From the NCBI RefSeq assembly GCF_001730315.1, contig NZ_MIKC01000038.1, positions 62,001 through 126,000 of the forward strand: 64,000 bases of DNA, given 5' to 3'. The notes beneath the pieces are model-generated. The model was not told where the DNA came from. It saw only the letters and a program-made list of their open reading frames with translations, and ran no database searches. Below are positions 1 through 10,412 of this stretch, piece after piece. Position 1 is the stretch's first letter; every line of letters begins with the position of its first letter. This DNA is from Enterococcus ureilyticus (lineage in GTDB: Bacteria > Bacillota > Bacilli > Lactobacillales > Enterococcaceae). The translations under genes and the position numbers were made by a program.

Positions 1-2504
1 TCTCTTTCTTTCAGCCCTAGACCAAAACGAGCAAAATATTGATATTGACAGCGATAAAAGCTTTCCATTCTTGACACAGAGGTATAGATTTGTTTGCCAT
101 ATAAATCCTCTGCTAAAGAATCTGTTAAATTTTCTGGTAAATTTTGATGGCCTAAGCTTTCAAAAATATGTTGTGCCAATGATGCATAGGAGTGTTCCAT
201 TAATTCACGCTCTAACAGTAGCCATAATGGTCGTATGCCTTCATGCGTTTCCTTTTTTTGCCGCTTCAAATTGGTTAAATCACTGATCAACGTTCTGTAA
301 GTTCCCACATGTTCTAAGGACGCCTGCTCATCATCTGTGATCATAAGTGCATTTTTCGACTGTATTTTCACTCCTAAGTCATTTTGAATATTCACTAAAT
401 AACTAGAAACCTTCACATCTTTAGAGGTATCTTTCACACTTGGATATGAGAAGTATAAACGTTCAGTCGCTGAAGCAAACATGATGTAGGCAATGAACGG
501 TTCCTTGGCTATACTTTTTCGGGTATCATTCAGCAAGAATTGACCTTCCTCTAAATGACCATTGACGAATTGTCGCTCTTCATCTGAAAGTAATGTTTTA
601 TTATCAAACTTTTGTGGAAATACTTGGTCCGTTAAACCTATCACAAAAACAACTTTTGCTTGACCTGGCCTAGCTAAATCAATTGCTCTGACTTGAACCT
701 GATCAATTGCTGTTGGTACTTTATTATACCGTAGCCCCTCTAAACCACTGGAAAAAATTTCTTCGAAAGTATCTAAGTCAAATAATTCGGCCCCATAGAT
801 CGTTACATACTCATCTAATAAGTTCATCAAAGCTTCCCAAGTTTGTTCATGGTTACGAGCAGCTTCTAATTGCCCACGTTCGATTGCTTGAGTACGCCAC
901 ATCATCAATTGTTTTTCAACGCCATTACTTACTAAGAAACGATAAAAATAGTCAGCTGCTTCAATCCCCGTTTCAGCACTTTCAAGTTTCTTGAAAAAAG
1001 CAGGTATATGATTTTGAATCATCTGTCGAACAATATTCGCATCTTTTTCGATCAGCTCAGTATTGTCTTGTTGATCTGCCTCAAAATCATAGCGGATGAA
1101 ATGCCAGTCCTTATCTGTTTCCCAATGATATCCTTCATAACCATAGGCTAGAACGACATTTTCTGTTACATCAATTTTACGCCGCCATTCATCTCGTTCC
1201 GTTTGCCATTCTTCTAGAGAGAGTTGATCGGCAATCGGGAAAAATAATTCTGTTCTTAGAAAACGCAAAACATCCCGATAACGATAGTGATAATTGTGGA
1301 TTGAAAATACAGATTGAATAAACTCAACTAGTGGATGCTGCTCCATTGCCATATCACGATCTAAATAAACCGGAATCTCGTGGAGCGTAAATAGTGGTTC
1401 AATCAACGTTTCATAGCTATCCAATTCTCTTGTCAGCAACTGAATATCTTTATATCGATAATTTTCTTCAACTACTAATCTTCTAATTTCTTTTGCGATG
1501 TGATTGATTTCTTCTTTGGGATTTTCAGCACACCAAAATTGTAAATGCTCATCAGTTACTTGTGCTTGTCTTCTTTTCGGACGACTTTCTTGCGCTTCTA
1601 TCCAATAGTTTCCAAGCGTTTGAAGACTGTTATCGGCAACTAAAAAATGATTCTTTTCTATATAATCAGGTAATATCGCTGTCGATGATTTTCTAGCTAA
1701 TTGATACAGTTTGTGGTATGTCGTACCCGTTTCATAAAACAAATTCATCATCGTCGGTACTTCATTCGGATATTTTTTATCTACTACTAAAGATATCTTA
1801 ACTTCTCCACCTCGACGCATCAACGTCTCGATCAACTTCAATTCTCTTGCTGAAAAATTATGATAGCCATTAATCACAAATAAAACATTACTAAGGTCTT
1901 TAGACTCTAAATATTCAGTTAAGTAATTAATGATCTCTGCAGACTTGATACCATATTGACTCATCATTACTTCAAATTTCGAAAATATTAATTTGATATC
2001 TTTGATTTTCAATTGTAAATCTTGCTCTTTACTATCAGAATTTGATCCTGATAACTGGCTAAATAGCTCCTCTAAATCAATATTTCCTTCTTTCATTTCT
2101 TGATATAAATCAAACAATTGTTGGATAAAACCAGATTTGTTAACTTCTCCACGGAAAACGTTCAACTCTTCCTCGTTTTCTGATAAAATCTTTCTAAAAA
2201 CCATTGCCGCTCCAGCTTCGGTCAGAATCTCAGAGCTATAATACTGTGTATGTTGCAAATAATACCAAGCTAAACGATAAAAACTGAACACCTGAAAGCG
2301 CATGGTTGCTATCGAATCACTATGATTACTTTGGATATTTTTTAATCGCTTAAGTGCATTGATTTCTTGTTCGAATTTCATGTGGTTTGGGACTAAATAA
2401 AAAACTTCATGTTTGTCATCTGCCAATAACCACTTATTAGACGCTTGTAAAAGCTCTTCCTCTAAATCCATTTCAGCTGTTCCACGGATAAATTGTAAAC
2501 TCAC
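1..2504 (-). CDS. rexB: ATP-dependent helicase/nuclease subunit B (AddB/RexB), 3' part outside window
   Basis: This is about 835 codons of the RexB (AddB) subunit of the AddAB/RexAB double-strand break repair nuclease, which partners RexA and generates 3' overhangs for RecA. The frame is open from a GTG at 2504, preceded by AAAGGATG, to the left edge, and the same codon phase is seen at both ends. The N terminus (VSLQFIRGTAEMDLEEEL) is the RexB type in which the usual P-loop is not recognisable. Near the left edge the protein reads ESFYRCQYQYFARFGLGL, the region that carries the first cysteine of the AddB iron-sulfur cluster. The remaining C-terminal nuclease domain and probably rexA lie beyond the left edge. 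Confidence 0.9.
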   Translation of the reverse strand, partial: MSLQFIRGTAEMDLEEELLQASNKWLLADDKHEVFYLVPNHMKFEQEINALKRLKNIQSNHSDSIATMRFQVFSFYRLAWYYLQHTQYYSSEILTEAGAAMVFRKILSENEEELNVFRGEVNKSGFIQQLFDLYQEMKEGNIDLEELFSQLSGSNSDSKEQDLQLKIKDIKLIFSKFEVMMSQYGIKSAEIINYLTEYLESKDLSNVLFVINGYHNFSARELKLIETLMRRGGEVKISLVVDKKYPNEVPTMMNLFYETGTTYHKLYQLARKSSTAILPDYIEKNHFLVADNSLQTLGNYWIEAQESRPKRRQAQVTDEHLQFWCAENPKEEINHIAKEIRRLVVEENYRYKDIQLLTRELDSYETLIEPLFTLHEIPVYLDRDMAMEQHPLVEFIQSVFSIHNYHYRYRDVLRFLRTELFFPIADQLSLEEWQTERDEWRRKIDVTENVVLAYGYEGYHWETDKDWHFIRYDFEADQQDNTELIEKDANIVRQMIQNHIPAFFKKLESAETGIEAADYFYRFLVSNGVEKQLMMWRTQAIERGQLEAARNHEQTWEALMNLLDEYVTIYGAELFDLDTFEEIFSSGLEGLRYNKVPTAIDQVQVRAIDLARPGQAKVVFVIGLTDQVFPQKFDNKTLLSDEERQFVNGHLEEGQFLLNDTRKSIAKEPFIAYIMFASATERLYFSYPSVKDTSKDVKVSSYLVNIQNDLGVKIQSKNALMITDDEQASLEHVGTYRTLISDLTNLKRQKKETHEGIRPLWLLLERELMEHSYASLAQHIFESLGHQNLPENLTDSLAEDLYGKQIYTSVSRMESFYRCQYQYFARFGLGLKER

Positions 2505-2582
2505 TTCTGTCACATCCTTTATAAATATCTCATACGCTTAGTTTATCATAAATCATTGTTGAATACGGCGCCCACCATCTAA

Positions 2583-2610
2583 CAAAAAAACCCTCTTAAT
2601 TAAAAGAGAG
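2583..2610 (-). terminator. Intrinsic terminator after lepB
   Basis: On the minus strand CTCTCTT and AAGAGGG form a seven-pair stem (one T-G pair) with a six-base loop, followed by seven T. It lies 20 bases past the lepB stop and before rexB. Confidence 0.75.
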
Positions 2611-2630
2611 CTTTCTTAAATTATACTTTT

Positions 2631-3176
2631 TTAGATCGTTCCAAAGCGATCTAGCGGCCATAAAACAAATTTAACATCACCTAATATACTATCTTTACTG
2701 ATAAAACCAATCATTCGGCCATCTTTAGAATTCCGACGATTATCGCCCATCACAAAATATTCGCCTTCTGGTACTTTAGTTTCACCTGTCACTTCATTCA
2801 ATGTGAAATCAAACGTCAGAGGCATTCCATCCGTCACTTCATCTTTAAACTGGTCTAAATAAGGTTCTTTTACTTCTTTATCATTGATATATAAAACATC
2901 GTTTTTGTACTCAATTGTATCACCTGGTAACCCGATCACTCGTTTGATATAGTTTTTTTTAGGTTCATCTGGTGCTGGAAATGTGACAATATCAAACCGT
3001 TTGATTTCCGTATTTTTTAATGCAATCACTCGTTCACCATCAGCCAATGTTGGGTCCATCGAGTGACCTTTGACCACAACTGGGGTAAACACAAATTGTC
3101 TCAATAAAAATAGTAGTGCTGCTAATCCAATAAAAAATAAAATTGTATGTAATAACTCTTTAGATTTCAAATTCAT
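2631..3176 (-). CDS. lepB: Signal peptidase I
   Basis: This is type I signal peptidase, which cleaves Sec/Tat signal peptides on the outer face of the membrane. One N-terminal membrane segment (LHTILFFIGLAALLFLL) is followed by the Ser box GHSMDPTL, the catalytic Lys box YIKRVIGLPGD and the MGDNRRNSKDGR box, in the usual order, giving about 181 residues. The frame stays open to a GTG at 3209, but the first well-placed signal is a GGAGG touching the ATG at 3176. The same GGAGG sits seven bases before an in-frame TTG at 3170, which could be the true start. The gene is transcribed alone and ends at a terminator. Confidence 0.9.
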   Translation of the reverse strand: MNLKSKELLHTILFFIGLAALLFLLRQFVFTPVVVKGHSMDPTLADGERVIALKNTEIKRFDIVTFPAPDEPKKNYIKRVIGLPGDTIEYKNDVLYINDKEVKEPYLDQFKDEVTDGMPLTFDFTLNEVTGETKVPEGEYFVMGDNRRNSKDGRMIGFISKDSILGDVKFVLWPLDRFGTI

Positions 3177-3341
3177 TCCTCCAAAAACTTGCTTTCTATA
3201 GTTTACCACAAAGAAGTAAATTCCTACAGGATTCTTTTCTTTTTAAACAAACTTTTAAATCAACTTTTCGATAACCGAACTGATTTCTACCAAAATTAAA
3301 AATTAGGTAACAATCACTTTACTAGCTTCTATGTTTTTCCC

Positions 3342-3374
3342 TATACTTGATTTTATTCTCAAGTATATTCTAAT
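3342..3374 (+). promoter_or_regulatory. Candidate promoter with perfect inverted repeat upstream of the 3468 gene
   Basis: TATACTTG at 3342-3349 and CAAGTATA at 3360-3367 are perfect 8-base inverted arms with a 10-base spacer. A weak -35 (TTGATT, 3347) and a -10-like TCTAAT (3369) overlap the arms. The repeat may be an operator or an mRNA hairpin. The promoter call is tentative. Confidence 0.35.
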
Positions 3375-3467
3375 TTTATTACTGATATCTATGAAAAATA
3401 GATGACTGAACAACCAAGATTTGATAAACTGAATAGAAGCAGGATTAATGAAGGAGGATCTACCCCC

Positions 3468-3818
3468 ATGTTTATTACATTTGGCATGTTCATTGGTTTA
3501 ATTATAGCAACAATCATTATGATTGTGTTGATTATTTATTTAACTTTTACAGGTAGTAAAAATAATAAATCACATCATAAGAACACTCATCAAGCTGAGG
3601 CAGAAGCAGAAGCTAAAGAACGTTTAGCTCAAAATAATAGAGCCATGTCACATCAGACTGATTACTTACATTCTGAAAACACGCCGTACCCAGATGAATT
3701 TAAGCAAGAAGAAGAAATCAATGATCCTTACCATCAAGAGCAAACTCAAGAAGAAACAATAGATGATGATTATTCATTAGATATTCTTCCTTACCCTAAA
3801 GATGATGACTTTAAGTGA
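3468..3818 (+). CDS. Small single-pass membrane protein of unknown function
   Basis: The function was not recognised. The start chosen is ATG 3468, ten bases after AAGGAGG; an open frame extends upstream to 3402 but has no ribosome binding site there. The product has about 116 residues. A hydrophobic N-terminal helix (roughly residues 2-28) is followed by a short basic stretch (GSKNNKSHHKN) and a long acidic, Q/E/D-rich, probably disordered tail rich in Tyr-Pro (NTPYPDEF, ILPYPKDD). The positive-inside rule predicts the tail is cytoplasmic. It stands alone between the lepB upstream region and pgi, and shares a terminator with pgi. Confidence 0.7.
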   Translation: MFITFGMFIGLIIATIIMIVLIIYLTFTGSKNNKSHHKNTHQAEAEAEAKERLAQNNRAMSHQTDYLHSENTPYPDEFKQEEEINDPYHQEQTQEETIDDDYSLDILPYPKDDDFK

Positions 3819-3850
3819 AAGAGAATGATTAGATTTTCTAACTAAATAAA

Positions 3851-3880
3851 GGAGCCCTCAATTTTGAGAGCTCCTTTATT
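3851..3880. terminator. Bidirectional terminator between 3468 gene and pgi
   Basis: GGAGC-CTCAA and TTGAG-GCTCC pair across one mismatch (3851-3874). T-rich runs follow on both strands, so it can end the convergent transcripts of the small membrane protein and pgi. Confidence 0.8.
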
Positions 3881-3923
3881 TCTTGTTTAATCAAAGATTG
3901 AGCACAATTCGTTAAATCCAATA

Positions 3924-5273
3924 TTACAGACGTGCATTCAATTCTTTCGCTAAATCTTCAAAGCCAGGTTTACCAAGTAATGCAAACATGTTTTTCTTGT
4001 ATGCTTCTACACCTTCTTGGTCAAATGGATTCACACCATTCAAATACCCAGAAATTCCCACAGCAATTTCAAAGAAGTACATCACATATCCTAATGAATA
4101 AGCATCCATCGCAGGTATTTTCACGATCATGTTTGGCACACCACCATCTGTATGTGCTAACAACGTTCCTTCAAATGCTTTGGTATTTACAAAGTCGATT
4201 TCTTTCCCTTGCAAATAGCCTAAACCATCTAAATCTTCTGCTAATTCAGGAATTGATACAACGTGACGCGGCGTTTCAACTTTCACAACAGTTTCAAATA
4301 AATTACGCATACCATCTTGAACATATTGTCCCATTGAATGTAAATCTGTTGAAAAATCGGCTGCTGCTGGGAAGATTCCTTTTTGGTCTTTTCCTTCTGA
4401 TTCGCCGAATAATTGTTTCCACCATTCAGAGAAATAGTGCATTCCTGGTTCGTAGTTGATCAACATTTCAGTGGTTTTCCCTTTACGATATAAAATATTT
4501 CTTAATGCAGCATATTGATATGCTTGATTTTTGCTTAAATCAGTCGTTGCAGCATATTCTTTACGTGCATCATTGGCACCCGTCATTAGGGCATCAATAT
4601 CTGCACCACTAACGGCGATTGGCAGTAAGCCAACTGGTGTTAGTACGGTAAAGCGTCCACCAACATCATCAGGGATCACAAAAGTTTCCCAACCTTCAGC
4701 GTCTGCTTCAACTTTAACAGCACCTTTGGCACGATCAGTAGTAGCATAAATACGCTTGTTCGCTTCTTTTTTACCATATTTCTTAATTAATAATTCTTTA
4801 AATACTCTAAATGCAATCGCAGGTTCAGTCGTTGTACCTGATTTAGAAATCACATTTACCGAGAAGTCACGCTCACCAATAACATTGATTAAATCAGCTA
4901 AATAAGTTGAGCTGATGCTATTTCCAGCGAAGAAAACTTGTGGTGCTTTTCTTTCTTCTGATGGTAATAGGTTATTAAATGAATGATGTAAAAATTCAAT
5001 CGCTGCTCTTGCACCTAAGTAAGAACCGCCAATACCAATTACAACTAAAACTTCTGAATCAGATTGGATTTTTTCAGCCGCCTTTTTGATGCGGGCAAAT
5101 TCGTCTTTATCATAATTTTCCGGTAGATCGATCCAACCAGTAAAGTCGCTTCCAGCTCCAGTTCCTTCTCTTAGTGCCTTGTCTACTGCAGTCACTTGAG
5201 TCTGCATGTATTCCAATTCATGATCCGCAATAAACGGTGTTAAATTGGAATAATCAAATTGAATGTGTGACAT
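3924..5273 (-). CDS. pgi: Glucose-6-phosphate isomerase
   Basis: This cytoplasmic enzyme interconverts glucose 6-phosphate and fructose 6-phosphate at the top of glycolysis. At 449 residues it has the usual length of Firmicute enzymes. Visible motifs are [10 protein letters not shown] (about 80-89), [10 protein letters not shown] (143-152) for phosphate binding, [14 protein letters not shown] (205-218) and [10 protein letters not shown] with the catalytic Glu near 291. The ATG follows AAGGAGGAGAAGGA. It is monocistronic, with its own promoter (5312-5340) and a terminator shared with the convergent gene. Confidence 0.97.
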   Translation of the reverse strand: MSHIQFDYSNLTPFIADHELEYMQTQVTAVDKALREGTGAGSDFTGWIDLPENYDKDEFARIKKAAEKIQSDSEVLVVIGIGGSYLGARAAIEFLHHSFNNLLPSEERKAPQVFFAGNSISSTYLADLINVIGERDFSVNVISKSGTTTEPAIAFRVFKELLIKKYGKKEANKRIYATTDRAKGAVKVEADAEGWETFVIPDDVGGRFTVLTPVGLLPIAVSGADIDALMTGANDARKEYAATTDLSKNQAYQYAALRNILYRKGKTTEMLINYEPGMHYFSEWWKQLFGESEGKDQKGIFPAAADFSTDLHSMGQYVQDGMRNLFETVVKVETPRHVVSIPELAEDLDGLGYLQGKEIDFVNTKAFEGTLLAHTDGGVPNMIVKIPAMDAYSLGYVMYFFEIAVGISGYLNGVNPFDQEGVEAYKKNMFALLGKPGFEDLAKELNARL

Positions 5274-5311
5274 TCCTTCTCCTCCTTGAAATTAAACTTA
5301 ATACAGTATCT

Positions 5312-5340
5312 ACTTTACGTTCTTTTTATGCTTTTTTCAA
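5312..5340 (-). promoter_or_regulatory. Promoter of pgi
   Basis: On the minus strand TTGAAA (5340-5335) is separated by 17 bases from TAAAGT (5317-5312), 39 bases before the pgi start. This fits a SigA promoter. Confidence 0.6.
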
Positions 5341-5424
5341 GCAAATTATGACTGTCTGTACCAATTTTATTTTATTCCCCTTGAAATAAGGTATTTCTCA
5401 TTCAAAATTGAAAGATGTCAAATA

Positions 5425-5474
5425 AAAAAGGGACTAGGACAATAACTCATTGAGTCAGACCTAGTCCCTTTTTA
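5425..5474. terminator. Terminator hairpin with repeated GACTAGGAC core, after gdhA
   Basis: AAAAAGGGACTAGG (5425-5438) pairs with CCTAGTCCCTTTTT (5460-5473), with an inner partial stem ACTCA-TTGAGT. On the minus strand the run of T follows, so it ends gdhA. A related copy occurs at 31868-31918. Confidence 0.8.
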
Positions 5475-5500
5475 AATCTAAAACCGTTTTAAAAAGAGAA

Positions 5501-6847
<1,347 letters not shown>

Positions 6848-6875
6848 CTAATCACCCTCTCATTGTTATAATCCT

Positions 6876-6906
6876 ATTTTAACCTAAATTCAGAAAATTT
6901 CCACAA
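6876..6906 (-). promoter_or_regulatory. Candidate promoter of gdhA
   Basis: On the minus strand TTGTGG (6906-6901) lies 18 bases before TTAAAAT (6882-6876). The match is moderate. Confidence 0.4.
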
Positions 6907-6985
6907 CTTTTTACAGTAAAATGCAAAAAACTTAGAAAAAAAATTGAAAATTGTGTTAAACTACCATTGAACTGGAGGAGAATTT

Positions 6986-8269
6986 ATGAAATTATTTGAT
7001 GTGATTGTCGTTGGAGCTGGTACTAGCGGAATGATGGCAGCCATTGCAGCGGCAAAAGCTGGCAGTAACACATTGTTAGTAGAAAAAAATAAGCGCGTTG
7101 GAAAAAAACTATTATTAACTGGCGGTGGTCGCTGTAATGTTACGAACAATCGACCTGCTGAAGAAATCATTGCTCATATTCCTGGTAATGGAAAATTTTT
7201 ATATAGCGCCTTTTCGCAATTTAACAATTATGATATTATGGATTTTTTTGAATCAAATGGTACTCATCTAAAAGAAGAGGATCATGGTCGGATGTTTCCT
7301 GTCACCGATCGTTCAAAAACAATTGTGGAAACCTTATTCCATCAATTGGAAACACTTGGCGTTACAATTTATACAGAAGCCAAAGTCGAAAAAGTTTTAC
7401 GGAAAGAAGATCAAATTATCGGAGTCGCTCTAGAGCACGAAAAAATCTACGCTCCTTGTGTCATTTTAACAACAGGCGGTCGAACTTATCCATCCACTGG
7501 CTCGACTGGTGATGGTTATAAAATAGCGAAACGAGTAGGTCACACGATCAGTCCCTTGTATGCAACAGAATCTCCTATCATTTCAAATGATCTGTTTATT
7601 CAAAATAAAACTTTACAAGGGCTCTCCCTACAGGATATTTCTCTTTCTGTTTTAAATAGCAAAGGAAAAGTCGTGGTAGAACATCAGATGGATCTCTTGT
7701 TCACTCATTTTGGGATTTCTGGACCAGCTGCTTTAAGATGTTCTAGTTTTGTAAATCAAGAATTAGTCAAAAATGAGCAACAACCAGTTGTTCTGCTCTT
7801 AGATATTTTCCCTTCAAAAACAATAGCCGAATTAAAGGACGAGCTTAAAAGAAAAATTTCAGAGCAACCCGACAAATCAATCAAAAATGCTTTAAAAAAT
7901 TTGGTTCCTGAACGCTTACTAGATTTCATTTTAAGTCAAACTGGCATTTCTGATCAACAAGCCAAACAAGTTTCTGCCCAACAACTAGATCAACTGTTGC
8001 TACAGTTAAAGACTTTTAAAATAAATGCTGAGAAAACATTACCCATCGAAAAGTCTTTTGTAACTGGCGGCGGTGTTTCCTTAAAAGAGATCCAACCCAA
8101 GTCAATGGAAAGTAAACTAGTCAAAGGGCTATTTTTTGCTGGTGAATTACTTGATATTAATGGGTATACTGGTGGCTATAACGTCACAGCTGCATTTGTC
8201 ACTGGGCACGTTGCCGGAATAAACGCTTCGGCTATTGCGGAATATACCTACTTACCACCGTTAGATTAA
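6986..8269 (+). CDS. HI0933-family FAD-dependent oxidoreductase (YhiN/BaiN-like)
   Basis: This flavoprotein belongs to the HI0933/YhiN family, whose cellular substrate is generally unassigned; some gut homologues act in bile acid metabolism. The N-terminal dinucleotide fold is clear (VIVVGAGTSG, residues 6-15), followed by the family signature LLLTGGGRCNVTN (about 43-55). A second conserved block is TTGGRTYPSTGSTGDGY, and the C terminus carries GLFFAGELLDINGYTGGYN, typical of the family. The length of 427 residues is normal. The ATG at 6986 follows GGAGGAGAATTT. It stands alone, divergent from gdhA. Confidence 0.88.
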   Translation: MKLFDVIVVGAGTSGMMAAIAAAKAGSNTLLVEKNKRVGKKLLLTGGGRCNVTNNRPAEEIIAHIPGNGKFLYSAFSQFNNYDIMDFFESNGTHLKEEDHGRMFPVTDRSKTIVETLFHQLETLGVTIYTEAKVEKVLRKEDQIIGVALEHEKIYAPCVILTTGGRTYPSTGSTGDGYKIAKRVGHTISPLYATESPIISNDLFIQNKTLQGLSLQDISLSVLNSKGKVVVEHQMDLLFTHFGISGPAALRCSSFVNQELVKNEQQPVVLLLDIFPSKTIAELKDELKRKISEQPDKSIKNALKNLVPERLLDFILSQTGISDQQAKQVSAQQLDQLLLQLKTFKINAEKTLPIEKSFVTGGGVSLKEIQPKSMESKLVKGLFFAGELLDINGYTGGYNVTAAFVTGHVAGINASAIAEYTYLPPLD

Positions 8270-8303
8270 GTATATCTCCTATTCTTCTATAATAATTAAA
8301 ACG

Positions 8304-8337
8304 CTGGAGTCTAAGTTGGCACTCTCAGAGTTTTTTT
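8304..8337 (+). terminator. Terminator after the flavoprotein gene
   Basis: CTGGAGT (8304-8310) pairs with ACTCTCAG (8321-8328) with one bulged base, followed by seven T. Confidence 0.6.
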
Positions 8338-8383
8338 ACTATCTAACGTTATTTGTATTTCCAACTAAGACCTTAGCAGGATA

Positions 8384-8409
8384 AAAAGACTGAATTAAAT
8401 CAGCCTTTT
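8384..8409 (+). other. Second hairpin in the 8270-8463 intergenic region
   Basis: AAAAG-CTGA (8384-8392) pairs with TCAG-CTTTT (8400-8409) across one mismatch, and a T-rich stretch follows. It precedes the AGGAGG of the 8464 gene and may be a second terminator or part of that gene's leader. Confidence 0.4.
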
Positions 8410-8463
8410 GCTTGATTTTTATTTTCTTAAAATATGTGAAAATAGCTTTAGGAGGTAATAATC

Positions 8464-8892
8464 ATGAAAATAAAGTTGAAACGACAAACTACATGGGGCT
8501 GTGTCCGTTATTTTTCTGTATATAAAAATGGCACTTATCAAGGAAAACTATTTAATAATATTTCAACTGAACTAGAAGTCGCTGTTGGGGATACACTTGA
8601 ATTCAGAGAAGGTATTTTCCGATTCTCACAAAAAATCAAGGTTACTTCGAAAACAGAAGAAGTTACTATCACAAATACAAATCATCTTCAGCAATTATTT
8701 ACTCTATTCCTTATGCTATTTTTAGTCATATCATTAGCCAGTCTTACAATTGATTCTTTAAAGATTTTTCTACTGATTGAATTTATAACTTTTATTATAC
8801 TAAACCAACTCTTTCGTTACCGCTCTTATCAATTTAATGTGGAGACTCACCGCTCATTTTTTAAAGAGGTCGCGCCTACGAAAATTAGTTGA
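8464..8892 (+). CDS. Two-helix membrane protein of unknown function
   Basis: The function was not recognised. The ATG at 8464 follows AGGAGGTAATAATC, a strong site, so translation is likely. The 142-residue product starts with about 75 polar residues that look like a small beta-rich domain (alternating hydrophobics, ELEVAVGDTLEFREG). Two closely spaced membrane segments follow (roughly 78-97 and 99-118) and then a basic tail. It is a single gene between terminators, and no neighbour suggests a role. Confidence 0.7.
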   Translation: MKIKLKRQTTWGCVRYFSVYKNGTYQGKLFNNISTELEVAVGDTLEFREGIFRFSQKIKVTSKTEEVTITNTNHLQQLFTLFLMLFLVISLASLTIDSLKIFLLIEFITFIILNQLFRYRSYQFNVETHRSFFKEVAPTKIS

Positions 8893-8915
8893 ATTATCGC
8901 ATTTGTACTGCCTAC

Positions 8916-8957
8916 AAAAAACCTGATTTTGCCATTCTTGACAAAATCAGGTTTTTT
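8916..8957. terminator. Bidirectional terminator between 8464 gene and GH4 gene
   Basis: AAAAAACCTGATTTTG (8916-8931) is the exact inverse of CAAAATCAGGTTTTTT (8942-8957), with a ten-base loop. A/T runs on both sides let it serve both convergent genes. Confidence 0.9.
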
Positions 8958-8962
8958 TAATT

Positions 8963-10357
8963 TTAATTGCTCTTCATCAATTCTGTTACATAGGCAACTG
9001 TATCCGGTTGTTCTTTTTCGATTTTAGTGATTGCTTCAGTAAAGTTTGGTAAATGGTTCTTGTGCGCAATCAATAATTCATCTAACAAGGTTTTAGCCAT
9101 GGAACCGCCTGGCACTAAAGGATTGATTGTAAATGCATGTAAGGCTGCGCCATAATCACCATCGATCGCTGCGCGAATCACAGTTTCTTCCATTCCTTTC
9201 ATCACTTGAATAATGCCACGGGCAGCTGGAGGAAATGCTCCCCAGTTATAAGGTTCGTGTCCATGTGCTGTTACAGGTCCAGAAACTTCCACAACGCAAT
9301 CATAAGGAAGGTCTGTGATCGTACCATTATTTTCTGTTGAAACAACCATATCCGTGCGCTTATCATTATGAATCGATGCAATCAATTCACAAGCTGCGTC
9401 GCTGTAATGCGTGCCGCCACGTTGTTCTAATTCTTTTGGTTTGTAATCTAAATTAGGATCTTTGTATAATTCAAACAAACGAGCTTCGGTTTCTTTTACT
9501 ACTTGAGCTCTTGTTTCTCCTTTTTCAAATTCTTCAATTGAATGCTTCAACATTTCGTCTTCAATATAGTAATAACGATGGTAGCCACATGGCAACATAC
9601 CTAAATCTTTGATTTGCTCATAATGAAATGGTGCGTTATGAATATTTTTCAAATGACTTTCAGAATCTTCTTGTGGACCATAGATTAAGTCGATCAATTC
9701 TTGCGTTCTTTCATTTCCTTGTTTGTCCCAAACACGATGCCAATGAAAATGATTGATTCCCGCAAACTTGAAGAATAGATCATCTTCAGGAATCCCTAAT
9801 TTTTCTGCTGCTTGTTTTCTGTGACCAATTGGCACATTACATAAGCCAGCCGTTTTTTTCCAACCACCGTGCTTAATTGCAGCTTCGGTAACCATTCCAG
9901 CTGGATTGGTAAAGTTAACTAACCAAGCATCTGGGCATAATTCTTTCATGTCTTCAATAATTCCAAGAATCACAGGAATTGTACGGAATGCTTTAAACAT
10001 ACCACCAGCTCCATTTGTTTCTTGGCCTAAAACACCATGTGATAGCGGAATACGTTCATCCTTAATACGAGCGTCAAGTAAGCCTACGCGAAATTGTGTT
10101 GATACAAAGTCAGCATCTTTTAACGCTGCTCGACGATCTAAGGTTAAATGGACTTCCCAATCTAAACCAGCTGCTTTGACCATTCGTTTAGCCATAGCTC
10201 CTACTGTTTCTAACTTTTCTTTTCCTGCTTCAATATCGACTAACCAAATTTCTTGGATTGGCAGTTCATCTTTTCTTTTAATATATCCTTCGATCAATTC
10301 TGGTGTATAACTTGAACCTCCACCGATTGTTGCGATTTTCAATGCTTCTCTAGTCAT
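8963..10357 (-). CDS. GH4 family 6-phospho-beta-glucosidase (LicH/CelF-like)
   Basis: This NAD- and metal-dependent family 4 glycosidase most likely cleaves phosphorylated disaccharides such as cellobiose 6-phosphate. The N terminus IATIGGGSSYTPELIEG (about 8-24) is the family NAD site. NFTNPAGM (148-155) and LCNVPIGH with Cys 173 plus GINHFHW with His 203 form the metal site. The ATG at 10357 follows CAGGAGGG; the open frame extends 14 codons further to 10399 without a site. No PTS transporter is adjacent, so the sugar uptake system lies elsewhere. It is divergent from a LacI regulator that probably controls it. An alpha-galactosidase-like specificity is less likely, from the CNVPIGH motif. 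Confidence 0.9.
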   Translation of the reverse strand: MTREALKIATIGGGSSYTPELIEGYIKRKDELPIQEIWLVDIEAGKEKLETVGAMAKRMVKAAGLDWEVHLTLDRRAALKDADFVSTQFRVGLLDARIKDERIPLSHGVLGQETNGAGGMFKAFRTIPVILGIIEDMKELCPDAWLVNFTNPAGMVTEAAIKHGGWKKTAGLCNVPIGHRKQAAEKLGIPEDDLFFKFAGINHFHWHRVWDKQGNERTQELIDLIYGPQEDSESHLKNIHNAPFHYEQIKDLGMLPCGYHRYYYIEDEMLKHSIEEFEKGETRAQVVKETEARLFELYKDPNLDYKPKELEQRGGTHYSDAACELIASIHNDKRTDMVVSTENNGTITDLPYDCVVEVSGPVTAHGHEPYNWGAFPPAARGIIQVMKGMEETVIRAAIDGDYGAALHAFTINPLVPGGSMAKTLLDELLIAHKNHLPNFTEAITKIEKEQPDTVAYVTELMKSN

Positions 10358-10380
10358 GTGTTTCCCTCCTGATTTTTTGT

Positions 10381-10396
10381 TCAGAATATGTTCTGA
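10381..10396. promoter_or_regulatory. Candidate LacI-family operator 2
   Basis: TCAGAA and TTCTGA are perfect arms around TATG. It lies between the transcription start inferred for the GH4 gene and its start codon, in the space shared with the divergent LacI gene. Confidence 0.5.
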
Positions 10397-10408
10397 CATC
10401 GTTTACAT
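10394..10408 (-). promoter_or_regulatory. Candidate cre site (CcpA carbon catabolite control)
   Basis: The minus-strand 15-mer ATGTAAACGATGTCA fits the classical cre pattern WTGNAANCGNWNNCW at every defined position. It sits just downstream of the -10 at 10413-10418, a position where CcpA normally represses. It overlaps operator 2 by three bases. Confidence 0.6.
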
Positions 10409-10412
10409 TCTT

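Noticed and set aside
1-2504. Apparent lack of a gene in the first 2.5 kb
   Set aside because: The minus strand is one continuous frame running off the left edge (rexB). Codon phase at 2504 and at 68 agrees, so there is no frameshift.
3932-4459. Long plus-strand open frame of 175 codons inside pgi
   Set aside because: It is antisense to the well-conserved pgi gene, has no ribosome binding site, and its composition is that of a shadow frame.
8963-10399. Upstream extension of the GH4 protein to GTG/ATG-like codons at 10399
   Set aside because: ATG 10357 has CAGGAGGG and gives the family N terminus. The extension overlaps the operator and cre region.
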